DNA of 64,000 nt from Planctomycetota bacterium (lineage in GTDB: Bacteria; Planctomycetota; SZUA-567; H5-PLA8), in the NCBI GenBank assembly GCA_016200135.1, contig JACQFI010000137.1, positions 22,321 through 86,320 of the forward strand, in the 5' to 3' direction. A program made the translations under genes and the position numbers. A model generated the notes under the pieces. The model had not been told where the DNA came from and made no database searches. It was given only the letters and a program-made list of their open reading frames with translations. Positions 25,549 to 34,844 of this stretch are shown here, in pieces (the stretch's first letter is position 1; each line of letters opens with the position of its first letter).

Positions 25549-25635
25549 GCCCAGGTGGCGGAACTGGCAGACGCGCTAGCTTCAGGAGCTAGTGCCCGCA
25601 AGGGCTTGGAGGTTCAAATCCTCTCCTGGGCACCA
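25549..25635 (+). tRNA. tRNA-Leu (anticodon CAG)
   Basis: A class II tRNA with a long variable arm. The acceptor stem GCCCAGG (25549-25555) pairs with CCTGGGC (25625-25631), followed by discriminator A and an encoded CCA end. The anticodon arm is CTAGC-TTCAGGA-GCTAG with anticodon CAG. The variable arm TGCCCGCAAGGGC and the T-arm GAGGTTCAAATCCTC are present. No integrase or attachment-site duplication is seen next to it. Confidence 0.95.
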
Positions 25636-25687
25636 TGATAGAGCGTTGATCGAGAATGATTGGTCGGCGCTTGAGTAGCTGAAGCGG

Positions 25688-27319
25688 CTACGGCTGTTCT
25701 TCCTTCACGGCCTTCTTGCGCAAATCGTCCAGTTCGGCCTGGGCTTTGTCCACATCGAGTTTCGCGGCGTATTCGCGGCGCAGGGCGTCCGCGAGTTGCT
25801 TGCGCAGTTCGGCCTCGATGGGATCCGCTTCCTTCACCTCGCCCTTCTTCTTGCCGTTATCGTCCAATTGCCGTTCGAGCGCGTTGCTGAAAAGCATGGC
25901 CTCAGCGTGGCGCTGCCGGGCGGCGCGCAGGCGTTCGGACGCCTGGCGCAGGCCCTTAAGTTCGTCCTTGAGTTTTCGGATCCATTCGTCGGGATCGGGC
26001 TTGTCTTCCTCTTCCGGCTTGGTCTTCGCGTTGGGACTGGTGCCGATCTTGACCGCCGGATCGTCCGTATTGGCCGCGTTCGGCGCTGCAGGGGGCATCT
26101 TGGGCGCGTCCGGAGCAGGTCCTTGCGCGACCTTCACTTCCGGAGGTGCGGGCGGTTTGTCGGCCGGCGGCTTGGCCGGATCGTTCTTGGGCGCGGCGGC
26201 CACTTTGTCCTGGATGCTCGCCCACCAATCGCGCCAAGGCTTCAGTTCCTTGCCGAGGTTCTTTCCCGCGAAGGCCGCGAGCAGCGTCATGATCTCTTCG
26301 TTAGGCGTCCTCTCGTACGCTTCGATCAGCCGCGGGACTGCCTGGAGCCCGGCGCGCCGGATCAACCCGCCTGCACGCGCCTTCACTACCGGATTCTGTC
26401 CATAGAGAACGGGGATGAGCGTGTCGAGCGAGGTCGCGCCGTACCCGGCGATCAGGTCCTCGGCCAGGGTGATGAACTTGCCGTTGCGGTTGTTGACGCC
26501 CGGGGAGGCGATCATGCGATCAAAGGCGATCTGGTCGAGCTTGCGGTTCAGTTCGTCTTCTTCTTTTTCCAAATTGGTCTTCTCGGGCTCGGCGGGCTTC
26601 TGGTTCAGGCGGCCGCGGATCTCGGCGCTGCGGGCCTTGTGCTTCTCCTTTTCCGCGTCGAGTTGCGCGACGCGGGCTTCCGCCGCCGAGCCGCTGTAGC
26701 GGATCTGTTCTTCCAGCTTCTGCCACATGTACGGAAGCACTTCCTTGGCGGGCAGGTCCTTGAGGATATCGAGGAACTCCGTGCGCATCTGTTCGATGCC
26801 GCAGCGGAAGACCGAGCGCAGATCTTTAGTCTGGTTCACGACCGAGATCGCGAGCAGCCCGTCCACCACGTCGGCGATGAACGACTTGCGCCGCAGCACG
26901 AAGTCGTTGACGTTCTCCTCGTGCTTGCGCGCCTCGCGGTCGAGCTCCGCGTCCTTGATGAGCTTCTTCAATTCCTGTTTGCGCTTAGCGTCCTGGCTCT
27001 TGCGATACTCGTCGAGCAGCGCATCGACTTTTTTCTTGAGCAGATCGTCGTCGGGCAGAGCGTCCGGCTTGTTGCTTGGGTCGCCGGTCGATCCGAGTTC
27101 CTTGCGAATGTGCTCGTACAGTTCCTTGGGGCTCGCGAAGGGCGCGGGCGGCGCAGTCGTGGTGGTGGAGATGGGTGTGCCCGGCGGTGGCGGTCCGGGC
27201 GGCCGGACGTATGGGCCATCGGCCAGAGCAGGAATGCTAAAAATACCCACTAGCACTAGCGCAACCGTTCCCGCGGCTACCCATAAGCTGCCAAAATGCT
27301 TGAGGTTACGAATCGACAT
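25688..27319 (-). CDS. Exported coiled-coil protein with HEAT-like region, unknown function
   Basis: A 543-residue protein with an N-terminal signal or anchor helix (14-33, WVAAGTVALVLVGIFSIPAL). A Pro/Thr-rich stretch follows (35-62), then charged coiled coils (about 90-140 and 205-265). The centre (about 285-360) holds an Ala-rich repeat resembling a HEAT unit (VVKARAGGLIRRAGLQAVPR). Next come a Pro/Lys/Ala-rich linker (375-440) and a final long coiled coil (445-540). No enzyme motif is visible. The VIT/VWA gene lies upstream on the same strand, so a shared envelope role is possible. Family not recognised. Confidence 0.7.
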   Translation of the reverse strand: MSIRNLKHFGSLWVAAGTVALVLVGIFSIPALADGPYVRPPGPPPPGTPISTTTTAPPAPFASPKELYEHIRKELGSTGDPSNKPDALPDDDLLKKKVDALLDEYRKSQDAKRKQELKKLIKDAELDREARKHEENVNDFVLRRKSFIADVVDGLLAISVVNQTKDLRSVFRCGIEQMRTEFLDILKDLPAKEVLPYMWQKLEEQIRYSGSAAEARVAQLDAEKEKHKARSAEIRGRLNQKPAEPEKTNLEKEEDELNRKLDQIAFDRMIASPGVNNRNGKFITLAEDLIAGYGATSLDTLIPVLYGQNPVVKARAGGLIRRAGLQAVPRLIEAYERTPNEEIMTLLAAFAGKNLGKELKPWRDWWASIQDKVAAAPKNDPAKPPADKPPAPPEVKVAQGPAPDAPKMPPAAPNAANTDDPAVKIGTSPNAKTKPEEEDKPDPDEWIRKLKDELKGLRQASERLRAARQRHAEAMLFSNALERQLDDNGKKKGEVKEADPIEAELRKQLADALRREYAAKLDVDKAQAELDDLRKKAVKEEQP

Positions 27320-27409
27320 CCGCAGACCCCCTGGTCCAGCGCATCTAAGACCAGTCTATCCAAGGGGTTCTTAGAAGAAAAGGACCTGTATGCCTAGGTT
27401 ATGAAACCA

Positions 27410-27444
27410 CACGGGCAGAGCGCCATGAATACGCACTGCCCGTG
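27410..27444 (-). terminator. Possible terminator hairpin after the VIT/VWA gene
   Basis: CACGGGCAG (27410-27418) pairs exactly with CTGCCCGTG (27436-27444), giving a 9-bp stem with a 17-nt loop about 30 nt downstream of the VIT/VWA stop codon. The following minus-strand sequence TGGTTTCAT has only a weak T-run, so termination is uncertain. Confidence 0.35.
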
Positions 27445-27473
27445 AGCAAAACCTTGGGAACTTCCCGGCATTC

Positions 27474-30002
27474 CTACTTCGTTTCTTTTTCCACCGCAGC
27501 GGGTTCGATCTGGTAGGTCACGCCATCCGCCACGACCAGGATGCGTCCGCCCAGCGCCAGCACGGAGCCCATCTCCGGATGCTTCTTCATCAATTCGAAG
27601 TACTCCTTCGAGAACGCCTGAACTTCGGTCGGCTTCACCTTCTCGTCGGCTTTAAAGGCCGAGTCGATCCACATGCCGGAGCGGAAGTAAAAGGTGCGCT
27701 CGCCGATCCGCTTCATGGCCTGTTCCTGCGCGGCGGCCAGCGTTTCCATATGGTCGGAGAGCTCGGCGTCGGTGGCGCGGCCATCGCCCTTCTTGCCGGC
27801 GGACCAGGCGCGGTTCTGCAACTTGCGGGCCTCGTCGGCGTTGCGGTTGCCGCTCGGTTCGGACTTGGCGTCGGGCTTGGCGGCCACGGCGTTGGAGGCT
27901 TCCTTGAGATCCCGCTCCGTTTCGGCCAGCGCCACCGCCAACTCGCCGCTGTTCTGCTGTTGCGCCTGCTTCGCGACCTGGCCGGCCTGTTCCAGGGCTT
28001 TGTCTTTTGCCTCGCTCAAACGCTTCGTGGCCGCGCCGGGCGCCTCACCGGCTTCTGCGCGCTCCTCTTCGACCGGCCGCGCGAAGCCGCCGCCCATGCC
28101 AGCCTGGGGAGCCGGGCCGCCGCGAAAGCGGCCGTCGCGGACTTCCATGCCGGGCTCCACCACGAGCTGGCTCGTGTACGGCGTGACGATGCCGTGGAGC
28201 TGCGAGAGCTTGACGATCTCGTCGATGGTCTCCTGGTTCTGGCCGTTCAGGCGCACGTCTTCGATCAAGTGCCCGATCTTGCGCATCGCCCAGACGCGGG
28301 GCAGAAAGCTGCTGTCGCGCTCTTGCGAAGGCCATTCCACGTTGATCTTGATCTCTTTCGTCTCGCCGCCGACATTGCCGCGCAGGGTGATCGTGCCGGG
28401 GCCCGTGCCCTTGTAGCGGCCGAAGAGCAGAATCTCGGAGCCCTTGAACAGGGCCGGAATCTTCTTCGGATAGAGGCTGTTCACTTTGGCGTCCGAGCCG
28501 AAGTCGAAGGTCACGTTGGTCATCACAGGATTCTTGATCTTGGCGTAGAAGTCGCTCATCTTGAGTTCGAGGTCTTCCTTGGGGGCGACGTACGCGCTGG
28601 CGCCTTCGTGATCGACGGCGATGCGGTCGAGCAGGTGCGTGTTCACGTCCGTGCCGACGCCGAAGTTGAAGATACGCGCCTTGGCTTTGTTGCACTGCTC
28701 GACGTCCTTCAGGATCGAGCCCGCGTCGGTGACGCCCACGCTCGGCAGGCCGTCGGTCATGAAGATCACCAGCTTGGCCTTGGCCGGCCCGTCGGTGAAG
28801 TCGTTGGCCAGCGCGGCGCGCAGGGCGTCGTCGATGGCCGTGCCGCCGGTGGCCTCGATCGTTTCCACCGCCGCGAGCGCCTTCTTGACGTTGTCCTTAT
28901 TGGCTTCGAGCATCTTGCCGTCGCTGAGCGCGTTGACGGACGTGGAGAACGTAATCAGGTTGAAGCGGTCCTGCGGGTTGAGCTGGCTGAGGCAGAACGT
29001 AAGCGCCTTCTTGGCCTGCTCGATCTTCTCGCCGGCCATCGAGCCCGACGTATCGAGCACGAAGACGATCTCCTTCGAGACGATCTTCGTCTTTTCGAGC
29101 TGGTCGTCGGGCCGGCCGATGAGCATGAAGTAGCCGTCGTCGCCGCCCGCCGAACTCGGCATGCGGTGCGCGACCATGCGCAGCGCCACGTCTTCCGTGC
29201 TGGGCGCATAGTAGAGGCGGAAATCCTGGTCGGTCGAGAGGTTCGTGTCGCTGAGCTTGACCACGGCGGTATGCGAATCGGGGCGCTCGACGTTGACCTT
29301 GTGGCTGGGGCTGTACACGGGTCCGATGGCGCTCTTGCTGCGGATCACGCACTCGAACTGGAACTTCTCCACGCCGCGCTGATAAAGCTGCGAGCCGGCG
29401 AGGATGTGGCGGAAGTCGTAGAGTCCGTTCACCGGCGCGAGGACCTGGTCGTAGCTGAACTTCAGGCGCCGCTCTTGATTCGGCGGAATGGGGAAGACGC
29501 GCGCTTCGTACAGGTTCTCGCCCGCGAAGCGCAGCAGGGCCGGGTCGCGGCGTTGCGTCACGATGGACTCGTAAATCTGCTGGGCTTCGGTGGCGTTGTA
29601 GAGCTTGCCTTCGACCATCTCGTCGTTCATCGAGAGCGCCGACTTGTTGATGCTGGAGCCCTTGGGCAGCGGGATCATCACGCGGACTTCAAGGTTCTGG
29701 CCGGAGAGGTTCAGGAAGCTCTGCTCGATGGTGGTGGTGGCAATGTTCTCTTCGATGCGCACGTCCACGCGCGAGTTTGTCACGCGGAACGGCAGGTCGC
29801 TGGGCAGTGGCGGACGCCAGACCGTGGGCCGGGTCGCGACCTTGTCCACCTCCGGCGGTGATGGCGGCGTCTCGACCACGGTGGCCTTCCGGTCCGTGGG
29901 AACGAAGAGCACCTCCGCGCTGGCGTGCCGCGCGACCGAGAGCGCCGCGACCGCAACCAGGACCAGCATCGTGAATTCAAGCTTGCCTACACGCATGTTC
30001 AT
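27474..30002 (-). CDS. Exported VIT and von Willebrand factor A domain protein
   Basis: An 842-residue protein with a signal peptide (11-29, LVLVAVAALSVARHASA). A VIT domain (about 55-190) is marked by FRVTNSRVDVRIEENIATTT and EQSFLNLSGQNLEVRVMIPL. The VWA domain (about 300-480) has an intact MIDAS site, FVLDTSGSMAGEK, with the later Thr and Asp in TGGTAIDDAL and FMTDGLPSVG. The C-terminal third has a long A/E/K/Q-rich helical region. Bacterial VIT/VWA proteins resemble inter-alpha-trypsin inhibitor heavy chains; their role, probably adhesion or protein binding outside the membrane, is undefined. Start ATG 30002 or 29996 follows GAGGGGG. Confidence 0.88.
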   Translation of the reverse strand: MNMRVGKLEFTMLVLVAVAALSVARHASAEVLFVPTDRKATVVETPPSPPEVDKVATRPTVWRPPLPSDLPFRVTNSRVDVRIEENIATTTIEQSFLNLSGQNLEVRVMIPLPKGSSINKSALSMNDEMVEGKLYNATEAQQIYESIVTQRRDPALLRFAGENLYEARVFPIPPNQERRLKFSYDQVLAPVNGLYDFRHILAGSQLYQRGVEKFQFECVIRSKSAIGPVYSPSHKVNVERPDSHTAVVKLSDTNLSTDQDFRLYYAPSTEDVALRMVAHRMPSSAGGDDGYFMLIGRPDDQLEKTKIVSKEIVFVLDTSGSMAGEKIEQAKKALTFCLSQLNPQDRFNLITFSTSVNALSDGKMLEANKDNVKKALAAVETIEATGGTAIDDALRAALANDFTDGPAKAKLVIFMTDGLPSVGVTDAGSILKDVEQCNKAKARIFNFGVGTDVNTHLLDRIAVDHEGASAYVAPKEDLELKMSDFYAKIKNPVMTNVTFDFGSDAKVNSLYPKKIPALFKGSEILLFGRYKGTGPGTITLRGNVGGETKEIKINVEWPSQERDSSFLPRVWAMRKIGHLIEDVRLNGQNQETIDEIVKLSQLHGIVTPYTSQLVVEPGMEVRDGRFRGGPAPQAGMGGGFARPVEEERAEAGEAPGAATKRLSEAKDKALEQAGQVAKQAQQQNSGELAVALAETERDLKEASNAVAAKPDAKSEPSGNRNADEARKLQNRAWSAGKKGDGRATDAELSDHMETLAAAQEQAMKRIGERTFYFRSGMWIDSAFKADEKVKPTEVQAFSKEYFELMKKHPEMGSVLALGGRILVVADGVTYQIEPAAVEKETK

Positions 30003-30273
30003 AACCCCCTCAAGGCCCAGCGACGCTCTGTTAGACCCACGCGTACCGGGAAGGTTTCTTAAAAAGGAGCGCTGAACTCCTTGAGACCGCCCCACTTGTA
30101 TACCCATGACTGAAGATGCACGACGCGAGCAAACTGTTTGAGATTGATCATCTTGTCCTAATGATCGTAGGTAATTTTAACTATTATCCTAATAACAGTA
30201 GAATCGACGCCCATTTTCTACTAACATGCGCTGCCTTTACTTTTCAAGCGTTGTTAGCCCGAGGGAGGATCGC

Positions 30274-32157
30274 ATGCCCGAAGTTTCTGTGGATGCCTTG
30301 CATGGCCTGGTGCTGCCGCCCGACGTTCAAGCGGTCCTGCGCATGGCTCCGGCGGTGGTGGTGCCCGAGAGCCGCGAGGAGTTGCTGCGGCTCGCGCTCG
30401 GCGGCAACAGCGAACGCTTCGAGGTCCAGTTCGTGGTGCCGAAGCGCGGGACGGAAGTCGAAGCGGTGGTGGTGCAGTGCCGCAACGGGCTGGCGGTGAG
30501 TTACCCCGATCCCTACATGCGCCGCCGCGACCCCGACTGCATGCTCGTCGCCGGCGACACGCCCACGGACAAGCTCCAGTTCCAGGAGAAGTTCGGGCAG
30601 CCGTTCGGCGACATGCGCTCGGATATCCTCAAGTGGCTCGCCGACCACAAGCTGCTCGTGATGCCGTTCTACGCCGGCGGGCAGGAGTACCACTACGGCG
30701 GGCTGCTGCTCTGTCCCATCAACACCGCCTTCTTCGCGACGGCGCTCGGCGATCTGCAGGAGATGGTCCCGCTGAGCGAGCTCCCGCCGAACTTCGCGCC
30801 GCGCGCGGTGGTCTTCGTCGCGCCGCCCTTCCGCCATACGCATTGCGACGGACGGCAGATGGTCGTGCATCATCGCGCGAAGAACATGCACGAGGTCTTT
30901 TCGCTGAACCTCTATCCGGGACCCAGCGCCAAGAAGGGCATCTACGGCGTGCTGCTCGCCATCGGCGAAGAGGAAGGCTGGGTCACCGCGCACGGTTCGA
31001 CGGTGCAGGTCGTCACGCCCTACGACAACATCGTCACCATCATGCACGAAGGCGCGAGCGGCGGCGGCAAGAGCGAGATGCTCGAGTATCCGCATCGCGA
31101 GCAAGACGGCCGGATTCTGCTCGGGCGCAACACCGTCAGCGGCGAACGCCGCAAGGTCTCGCTCCAGATCGGCTGCACGCTGCACCCGGTCACCGACGAC
31201 ATGGCGCTCTGCCATCCCAACGTTCAGCACGGGAACAAGCTGGTCGTCAGCGACGCCGAGGACGCCTGGTTCGTGCGCATCAACCACATCACCGGTTACG
31301 GCACCGACCCGAACCTCGAACGGCTGACCGTGCGCCCGCCGGAACCGCTCATCTTTCTGAACCTGCATGCCGTCCCCGGCGCGACGTGCCTGATCTGGGA
31401 GCACGAAGAAGACAAGCCCGGCAAGCCCTGCCCGAACCCGCGCGTGATCGTCCCGCGCCGGATCGTGCCCGGCGTGGTGAACGAGCCCGTCGCCGTGGAT
31501 GTGCGCAGCTTCGGCGTCCGGACGCCGCCGTGCACGCGCGAGAACCCGAGCTACGGCATCGTGGGGCTGCTGCATTTCCTTCCGCCTTCGCTGGCGTGGC
31601 TCTGGCGCTTGGTGGCTCCGCGCGGCCACGGCAACCCGAGCATCACCGATTCGGAGGGCCTCGTGAGCGAAGGCGTCGGGAGCTACTGGCCCTTCGCCAC
31701 CGGCCGCCGGGTGGACCAGGCGAACCTTTTGCTGCGGCAGATCGCGGCCACGCCCGGCACGCGGTACGTGCTCACGCCCAACCAGCACATCGGCGCATGG
31801 GAAGTGGGCTTCACGCCGCAATGGATCGCGCGCGAGTACCTTGCGCGGCGCGGCGGCGCCAAGTTCCGCCCGGACCAGCTCGCGCCGGCGCGCAGCGCGA
31901 TGCTCGGTTACGCGCTCAACAGCATCGTGGTCGAGGGCACACAGATCCCGCAGTGGTTCCTGCAGGTGGAGACGCAGCCGGAGGTCGGCGCGGACGGCTA
32001 CGACGCGGGCGCGAAGCTGCTCGGCGCGTTCTTCCGCCAGGAGCTCGAACCGTACCTGTCCGAGAAGGACCTCGATCCGGGCGGCCGCCGCATCATCGAG
32101 TGCTTTATGCAGAACGGCGACGTGAAGGCGTTCGAGCAACTGATGCCGCAGGCCTAA
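30274..32157 (+). CDS. DUF4914 family protein with PEPCK-like P-loop
   Basis: A 627-residue protein of the DUF4914 family, known from planctomycete and Bacteroidetes genomes but without an assigned function. Recognisable parts are DALHGLVLPPDVQAVLRMAP, LVMPFYAGGQEYHYGGLLLC, TAHGSTVQVVTPYDNIVTIM and the phosphate-binding loop HEGASGGGKSEML (258-270), which resembles the kinase loop of phosphoenolpyruvate carboxykinases. The conserved VWFVRINHITGYG-like stretch (AWFVRINHITGYG) and PCTRENPSYGIVGLLHFLPP support full length. ATG 30274 follows GGGAGGA at good spacing. A nucleotide-dependent carboxykinase-like reaction is an inference from the loop only. The 3' end overlaps the convergent globin gene by 4 nt. 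Confidence 0.85.
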   Translation: MPEVSVDALHGLVLPPDVQAVLRMAPAVVVPESREELLRLALGGNSERFEVQFVVPKRGTEVEAVVVQCRNGLAVSYPDPYMRRRDPDCMLVAGDTPTDKLQFQEKFGQPFGDMRSDILKWLADHKLLVMPFYAGGQEYHYGGLLLCPINTAFFATALGDLQEMVPLSELPPNFAPRAVVFVAPPFRHTHCDGRQMVVHHRAKNMHEVFSLNLYPGPSAKKGIYGVLLAIGEEEGWVTAHGSTVQVVTPYDNIVTIMHEGASGGGKSEMLEYPHREQDGRILLGRNTVSGERRKVSLQIGCTLHPVTDDMALCHPNVQHGNKLVVSDAEDAWFVRINHITGYGTDPNLERLTVRPPEPLIFLNLHAVPGATCLIWEHEEDKPGKPCPNPRVIVPRRIVPGVVNEPVAVDVRSFGVRTPPCTRENPSYGIVGLLHFLPPSLAWLWRLVAPRGHGNPSITDSEGLVSEGVGSYWPFATGRRVDQANLLLRQIAATPGTRYVLTPNQHIGAWEVGFTPQWIAREYLARRGGAKFRPDQLAPARSAMLGYALNSIVVEGTQIPQWFLQVETQPEVGADGYDAGAKLLGAFFRQELEPYLSEKDLDPGGRRIIECFMQNGDVKAFEQLMPQA

Positions 32158-33698
32158 CGCTTGCGCGCAGGCCGTTTGGCGGCGCCGGTCAGGATGCCGC
32201 GCGCTTGGGGAAAAGCCTCCGCGACCGTCCGGCCTTTCTTATCTTTCAATAGCGGAGCGGCGCCGGCGCGCAGCAGCGCCGCGACGACCGGCTTGGGGTC
32301 GATGCTCTTGCCGGCCTTGAAAGCGTGGAAGAGCGGCGTCTCGCCGTTCTCGTCGCGCAGGTTGGGATCGGCCGTGTGTTCGAGCAGCAGCTCGACCGAC
32401 TTCAGGAAGCCGGCCTTCGCGGCGAAGTGCAGCGCGCCCTTGCCCCAATGTTTGGTGGAGTTCACATCCGGCTTGAGCGCAAGAATGGCCGCGGTGAGTT
32501 CCGGGCGGTCCTTCTTCCCGTTGTTGCCGGTGCACGCCTGCCAGATCCACGTCTGGAAGGGGCTGGACGCGTAGTCCACGTCCGCGCCATGCGCGACCAA
32601 AAGCGCGGCGACCTCGGGATACAGCACCCATTCGCCCGAACCTACTCTCGTGGCATCGGCGCCGTGCTCGAGCAGCACGCGCAGCAGTTCCGCGTCGCGC
32701 AGCTCCGCGGACCATTTCGCCAGCAGCGTGCTGTGCCGGCCGATCTTCGCGCCGTGTTCGAGCAGGAACCGCGCAGCCTCGCGCCGGCCCGCCGCGACGG
32801 CATGGTGCAGCGGCGTGAGGCGGTAGATATCGTGCGCGAGATCTGCGGCGTGCGCCAGCGCCGGGTCTGCGGCGAGCTCGCGGCGCAGGCCCTCGAGATC
32901 GCCCAGCGCGGCGAACATGAAGATGTCCTCGCGCGCGCCGTGCTTGCGCAACAGGCCGGCGGCTTCCTCGCGCTTATGCAGCAACGCATGGGTGAGCGGC
33001 GTATGCATGGGGCCGCGCCAGCCGGTGCTTGAAGCCTGGTTCGGATCGGCGCCGCCCTTCAAAAGGGACTCAACCGCATCCGCCTTGCCGGCTCCCGCCG
33101 CGTGGTAGAGCAGCGTCTTTGCGTCCTTGTCCCATTCGCGATGGATGCCCGAAGCCGCTTTCAGTGCCTGCGCAATAACCTTCCCGCTGCCACGCGCGGC
33201 GAACTTTCCGAGCGCGTTGACCTCCAGGTTCTGTACGCAGTGCAGCCGGCGTTTGCCGGGGGGAACGTCCTTGTTCACGAGCGCCAGAGCCAGCGGCTGA
33301 AGGGCTTTCGAGATCTCCTGCTGCAGCTTGGGCGAAAAACCCGCGGCCTTCATGGCCTCGCGAAAATGCCCCAACCAGCGGCCGGCGAACGATTTCGTGA
33401 TGTAAATCTCATGGTGGATCTGGCGCAGCCCGCGGTTGGCGTAGTGCCGCGAATACAGGTCTTCGCCGCCGAACCATTCTTCGAAGAAGGCCTTTTGGCG
33501 CACGCGTTCGCCGGCGGCATCGCGGGAGAACATCGGCCGGAGCTCGGGGTCCGCAAGGAGGCGGTCGTAAAGTTCGTCGATGAGCCGCGCGACGGCCGCG
33601 CGCCCGCCCAGCGCTATAAAGACCTCCGGCGCAGGCGTCAGCGCTGGGACTTGGGTCTCAAGTCCGCCTCGATGCGCGAGGCGCGGATGCACGGGCAT
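32154..33698 (-). CDS. Truncated haemoglobin fused to ankyrin repeats
   Basis: A 514-residue soluble fusion. Residues 25-140 are a 2-on-2 truncated globin: FIALGGRAAVARLIDELYDR, LLADPELRPMFSRD, a long segment EEWFGGEDLYSRHYANRGLR, the likely proximal His 95 in LRQIHHEIYI, and Trp 108 in GRWLGHF, which fits group II. Residues about 185-500 are ankyrin repeats (for example TLLYHAAGAGKADAVESLLK, LTPLHHAVAAGRREAARFLL, GALHFAAKAGFLKSVELLLE, ETPLFHAF). Group II globins bind O2, CO or H2S-like ligands; ankyrin repeats bind proteins. A haem-based sensor passing a signal to a partner is an inference. It is convergent with DUF4914 (4-nt overlap). Confidence 0.88.
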   Translation of the reverse strand: MPVHPRLAHRGGLETQVPALTPAPEVFIALGGRAAVARLIDELYDRLLADPELRPMFSRDAAGERVRQKAFFEEWFGGEDLYSRHYANRGLRQIHHEIYITKSFAGRWLGHFREAMKAAGFSPKLQQEISKALQPLALALVNKDVPPGKRRLHCVQNLEVNALGKFAARGSGKVIAQALKAASGIHREWDKDAKTLLYHAAGAGKADAVESLLKGGADPNQASSTGWRGPMHTPLTHALLHKREEAAGLLRKHGAREDIFMFAALGDLEGLRRELAADPALAHAADLAHDIYRLTPLHHAVAAGRREAARFLLEHGAKIGRHSTLLAKWSAELRDAELLRVLLEHGADATRVGSGEWVLYPEVAALLVAHGADVDYASSPFQTWIWQACTGNNGKKDRPELTAAILALKPDVNSTKHWGKGALHFAAKAGFLKSVELLLEHTADPNLRDENGETPLFHAFKAGKSIDPKPVVAALLRAGAAPLLKDKKGRTVAEAFPQARGILTGAAKRPARKR

Positions 33699-33718
33699 AA
33701 GGCGCGGCCCTCTTCACT

Positions 33719-33859
33719 TCATGAGGCGAATATTCTCTTTAAGCGCAGGGCAATATCAAATGCTTCGAAGATGTCGGTTATTTTAGCGAAAGGTTTACGC
33801 GGAAAATCCTCTTTATATCGGTGCATTGCGACCTCAAAATGGGTCTCTATAAGCACCAC
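33719..33859 (-). CDS. Possible short gene upstream of the ABC exporter, doubtful
   Basis: A 46-codon minus-strand frame from GTG 33859, with an internal ATG giving MHRYKEDFPRKPFAKITDIF and a C-terminal amphipathic stretch (EAFDIALRLKRIFAS). Codon use is AT-rich compared with its neighbours and the frame fills the gap between the globin and ABC genes. No ribosome site or family match is seen. It may be the tail of a decayed gene. Confidence 0.2.
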   Translation of the reverse strand: MVLIETHFEVAMHRYKEDFPRKPFAKITDIFEAFDIALRLKRIFAS

Positions 33860-33881
33860 GTTAGGTTCGAGGCCATTCGGC

Positions 33882-34844
33882 GTGATCAAAACCAAGGGAC
33901 TCACCCGCAAGTTCGCCAAGCTCAACGCGGTCACCAACGTGGACTTGTACGTTCCGCGGGGGACCATCTTCGGCTTTATCGGGCCCAACGGCGCGGGCAA
34001 GACCACCACCATGCGCATGCTGGCCACCTTGCTGCGGCCGACCTCGGGCAGCATCGAGATCGACGGGGTCAATCTGCTCGAGAATCCCGTCGAGGTCCGC
34101 GGGCGCATCGGGTACCTCTCGGATACGTTCGGCCTCTACGACGAGCTGAAAGCCTGGGAGTACCTGCAGTACTTCTGCGGCGCGTACAACGTGGACGCCT
34201 CGCGCGACCGCATCCATGCGATCCTCGACCTGGTTCAACTCACGCATAAGAGCGAGGACTTTGTCGGCAAGCTCTCGCGCGGCATGCGCCAGCGCCTAGG
34301 CATCGCGCGCATGCTGGTCTACGACCCCAAGCTGATCCTGCTCGACGAACCCGCCAACGGGCTCGACCCCATGGCGCGCATCGCGTTGCGGGACCTGCTC
34401 AAGCAGTTGCGCGCGCGCGGCGTCACCGTGCTGGTCAGTTCGCACATCCTGACGGAGCTTTCGGACTTCTGCGACACCGTCGGCATCATGGAACTCGGGC
34501 GCATGATCACCCACGGCAGCGTGGAAGAGATCCTCGCGCGCACCCGCACGCATCTGCGCCTGATCCTGGAAGTGCTCGGTCCCGCCGAGAAGGCCAAGGA
34601 AGTCCTCCAAGGCGAAGCGCAGGTGATCAATCTCGAAGTTGCCGCGCCGGGCGTACCGGCGGCCGCGTCCGACACCGCGCCAGTCTTCGCCAAGCTCGAG
34701 ATGGGCTTTACCGGCAATCGCCAAGACCTGCCTGTATTGCACAAGAAGCTCGTGGAAGCCGGCGTGCCGGTGGTCGCGTTCTTCCCAAAAGCGGAGAACT
34801 TGGAAGACCTCTTTATGCGCCTCTCGACCGGAGCCACCAACTGA
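33882..34844 (+). CDS. ABC transporter ATP-binding protein
   Basis: A 320-residue ABC-2 exporter ATPase. Walker A is IGPNGAGKTTTM (34-45), the signature is LSRGMRQRL (131-139) and Walker B is KLILLDEPANGLDP (150-163). The H-loop His is in VSSHIL. A C-terminal extension of about 90 residues (from 225) is typical of drug or polysaccharide exporter ATPases of this class. The start is GTG 33882 with GAGG upstream, giving the usual IKTKGLTRKFAKLNAV opening. The stop codon overlaps the permease start (TGATG at 34842-34846), implying translational coupling. Substrate unknown. Confidence 0.92.
   Translation: MIKTKGLTRKFAKLNAVTNVDLYVPRGTIFGFIGPNGAGKTTTMRMLATLLRPTSGSIEIDGVNLLENPVEVRGRIGYLSDTFGLYDELKAWEYLQYFCGAYNVDASRDRIHAILDLVQLTHKSEDFVGKLSRGMRQRLGIARMLVYDPKLILLDEPANGLDPMARIALRDLLKQLRARGVTVLVSSHILTELSDFCDTVGIMELGRMITHGSVEEILARTRTHLRLILEVLGPAEKAKEVLQGEAQVINLEVAAPGVPAAASDTAPVFAKLEMGFTGNRQDLPVLHKKLVEAGVPVVAFFPKAENLEDLFMRLSTGATN

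Noticed and set aside
25549..25635. tRNA-Leu as an integration site
   Set aside because: No integrase, no partial tRNA duplicate and no composition change on either side.
25796..27253. A 485-codon plus-strand frame
   Set aside because: Antisense to the coiled-coil gene with a signal peptide; the composition is typical of a shadow frame.
27579..29861. A 760-codon plus-strand frame
   Set aside because: Antisense to the VIT/VWA gene; no ribosome site or domain, biased composition.
30244..32252. Long frames on both strands overlapping DUF4914
   Set aside because: They are out-of-frame or antisense shadows of a gene with a good ribosome site and recognisable family segments.
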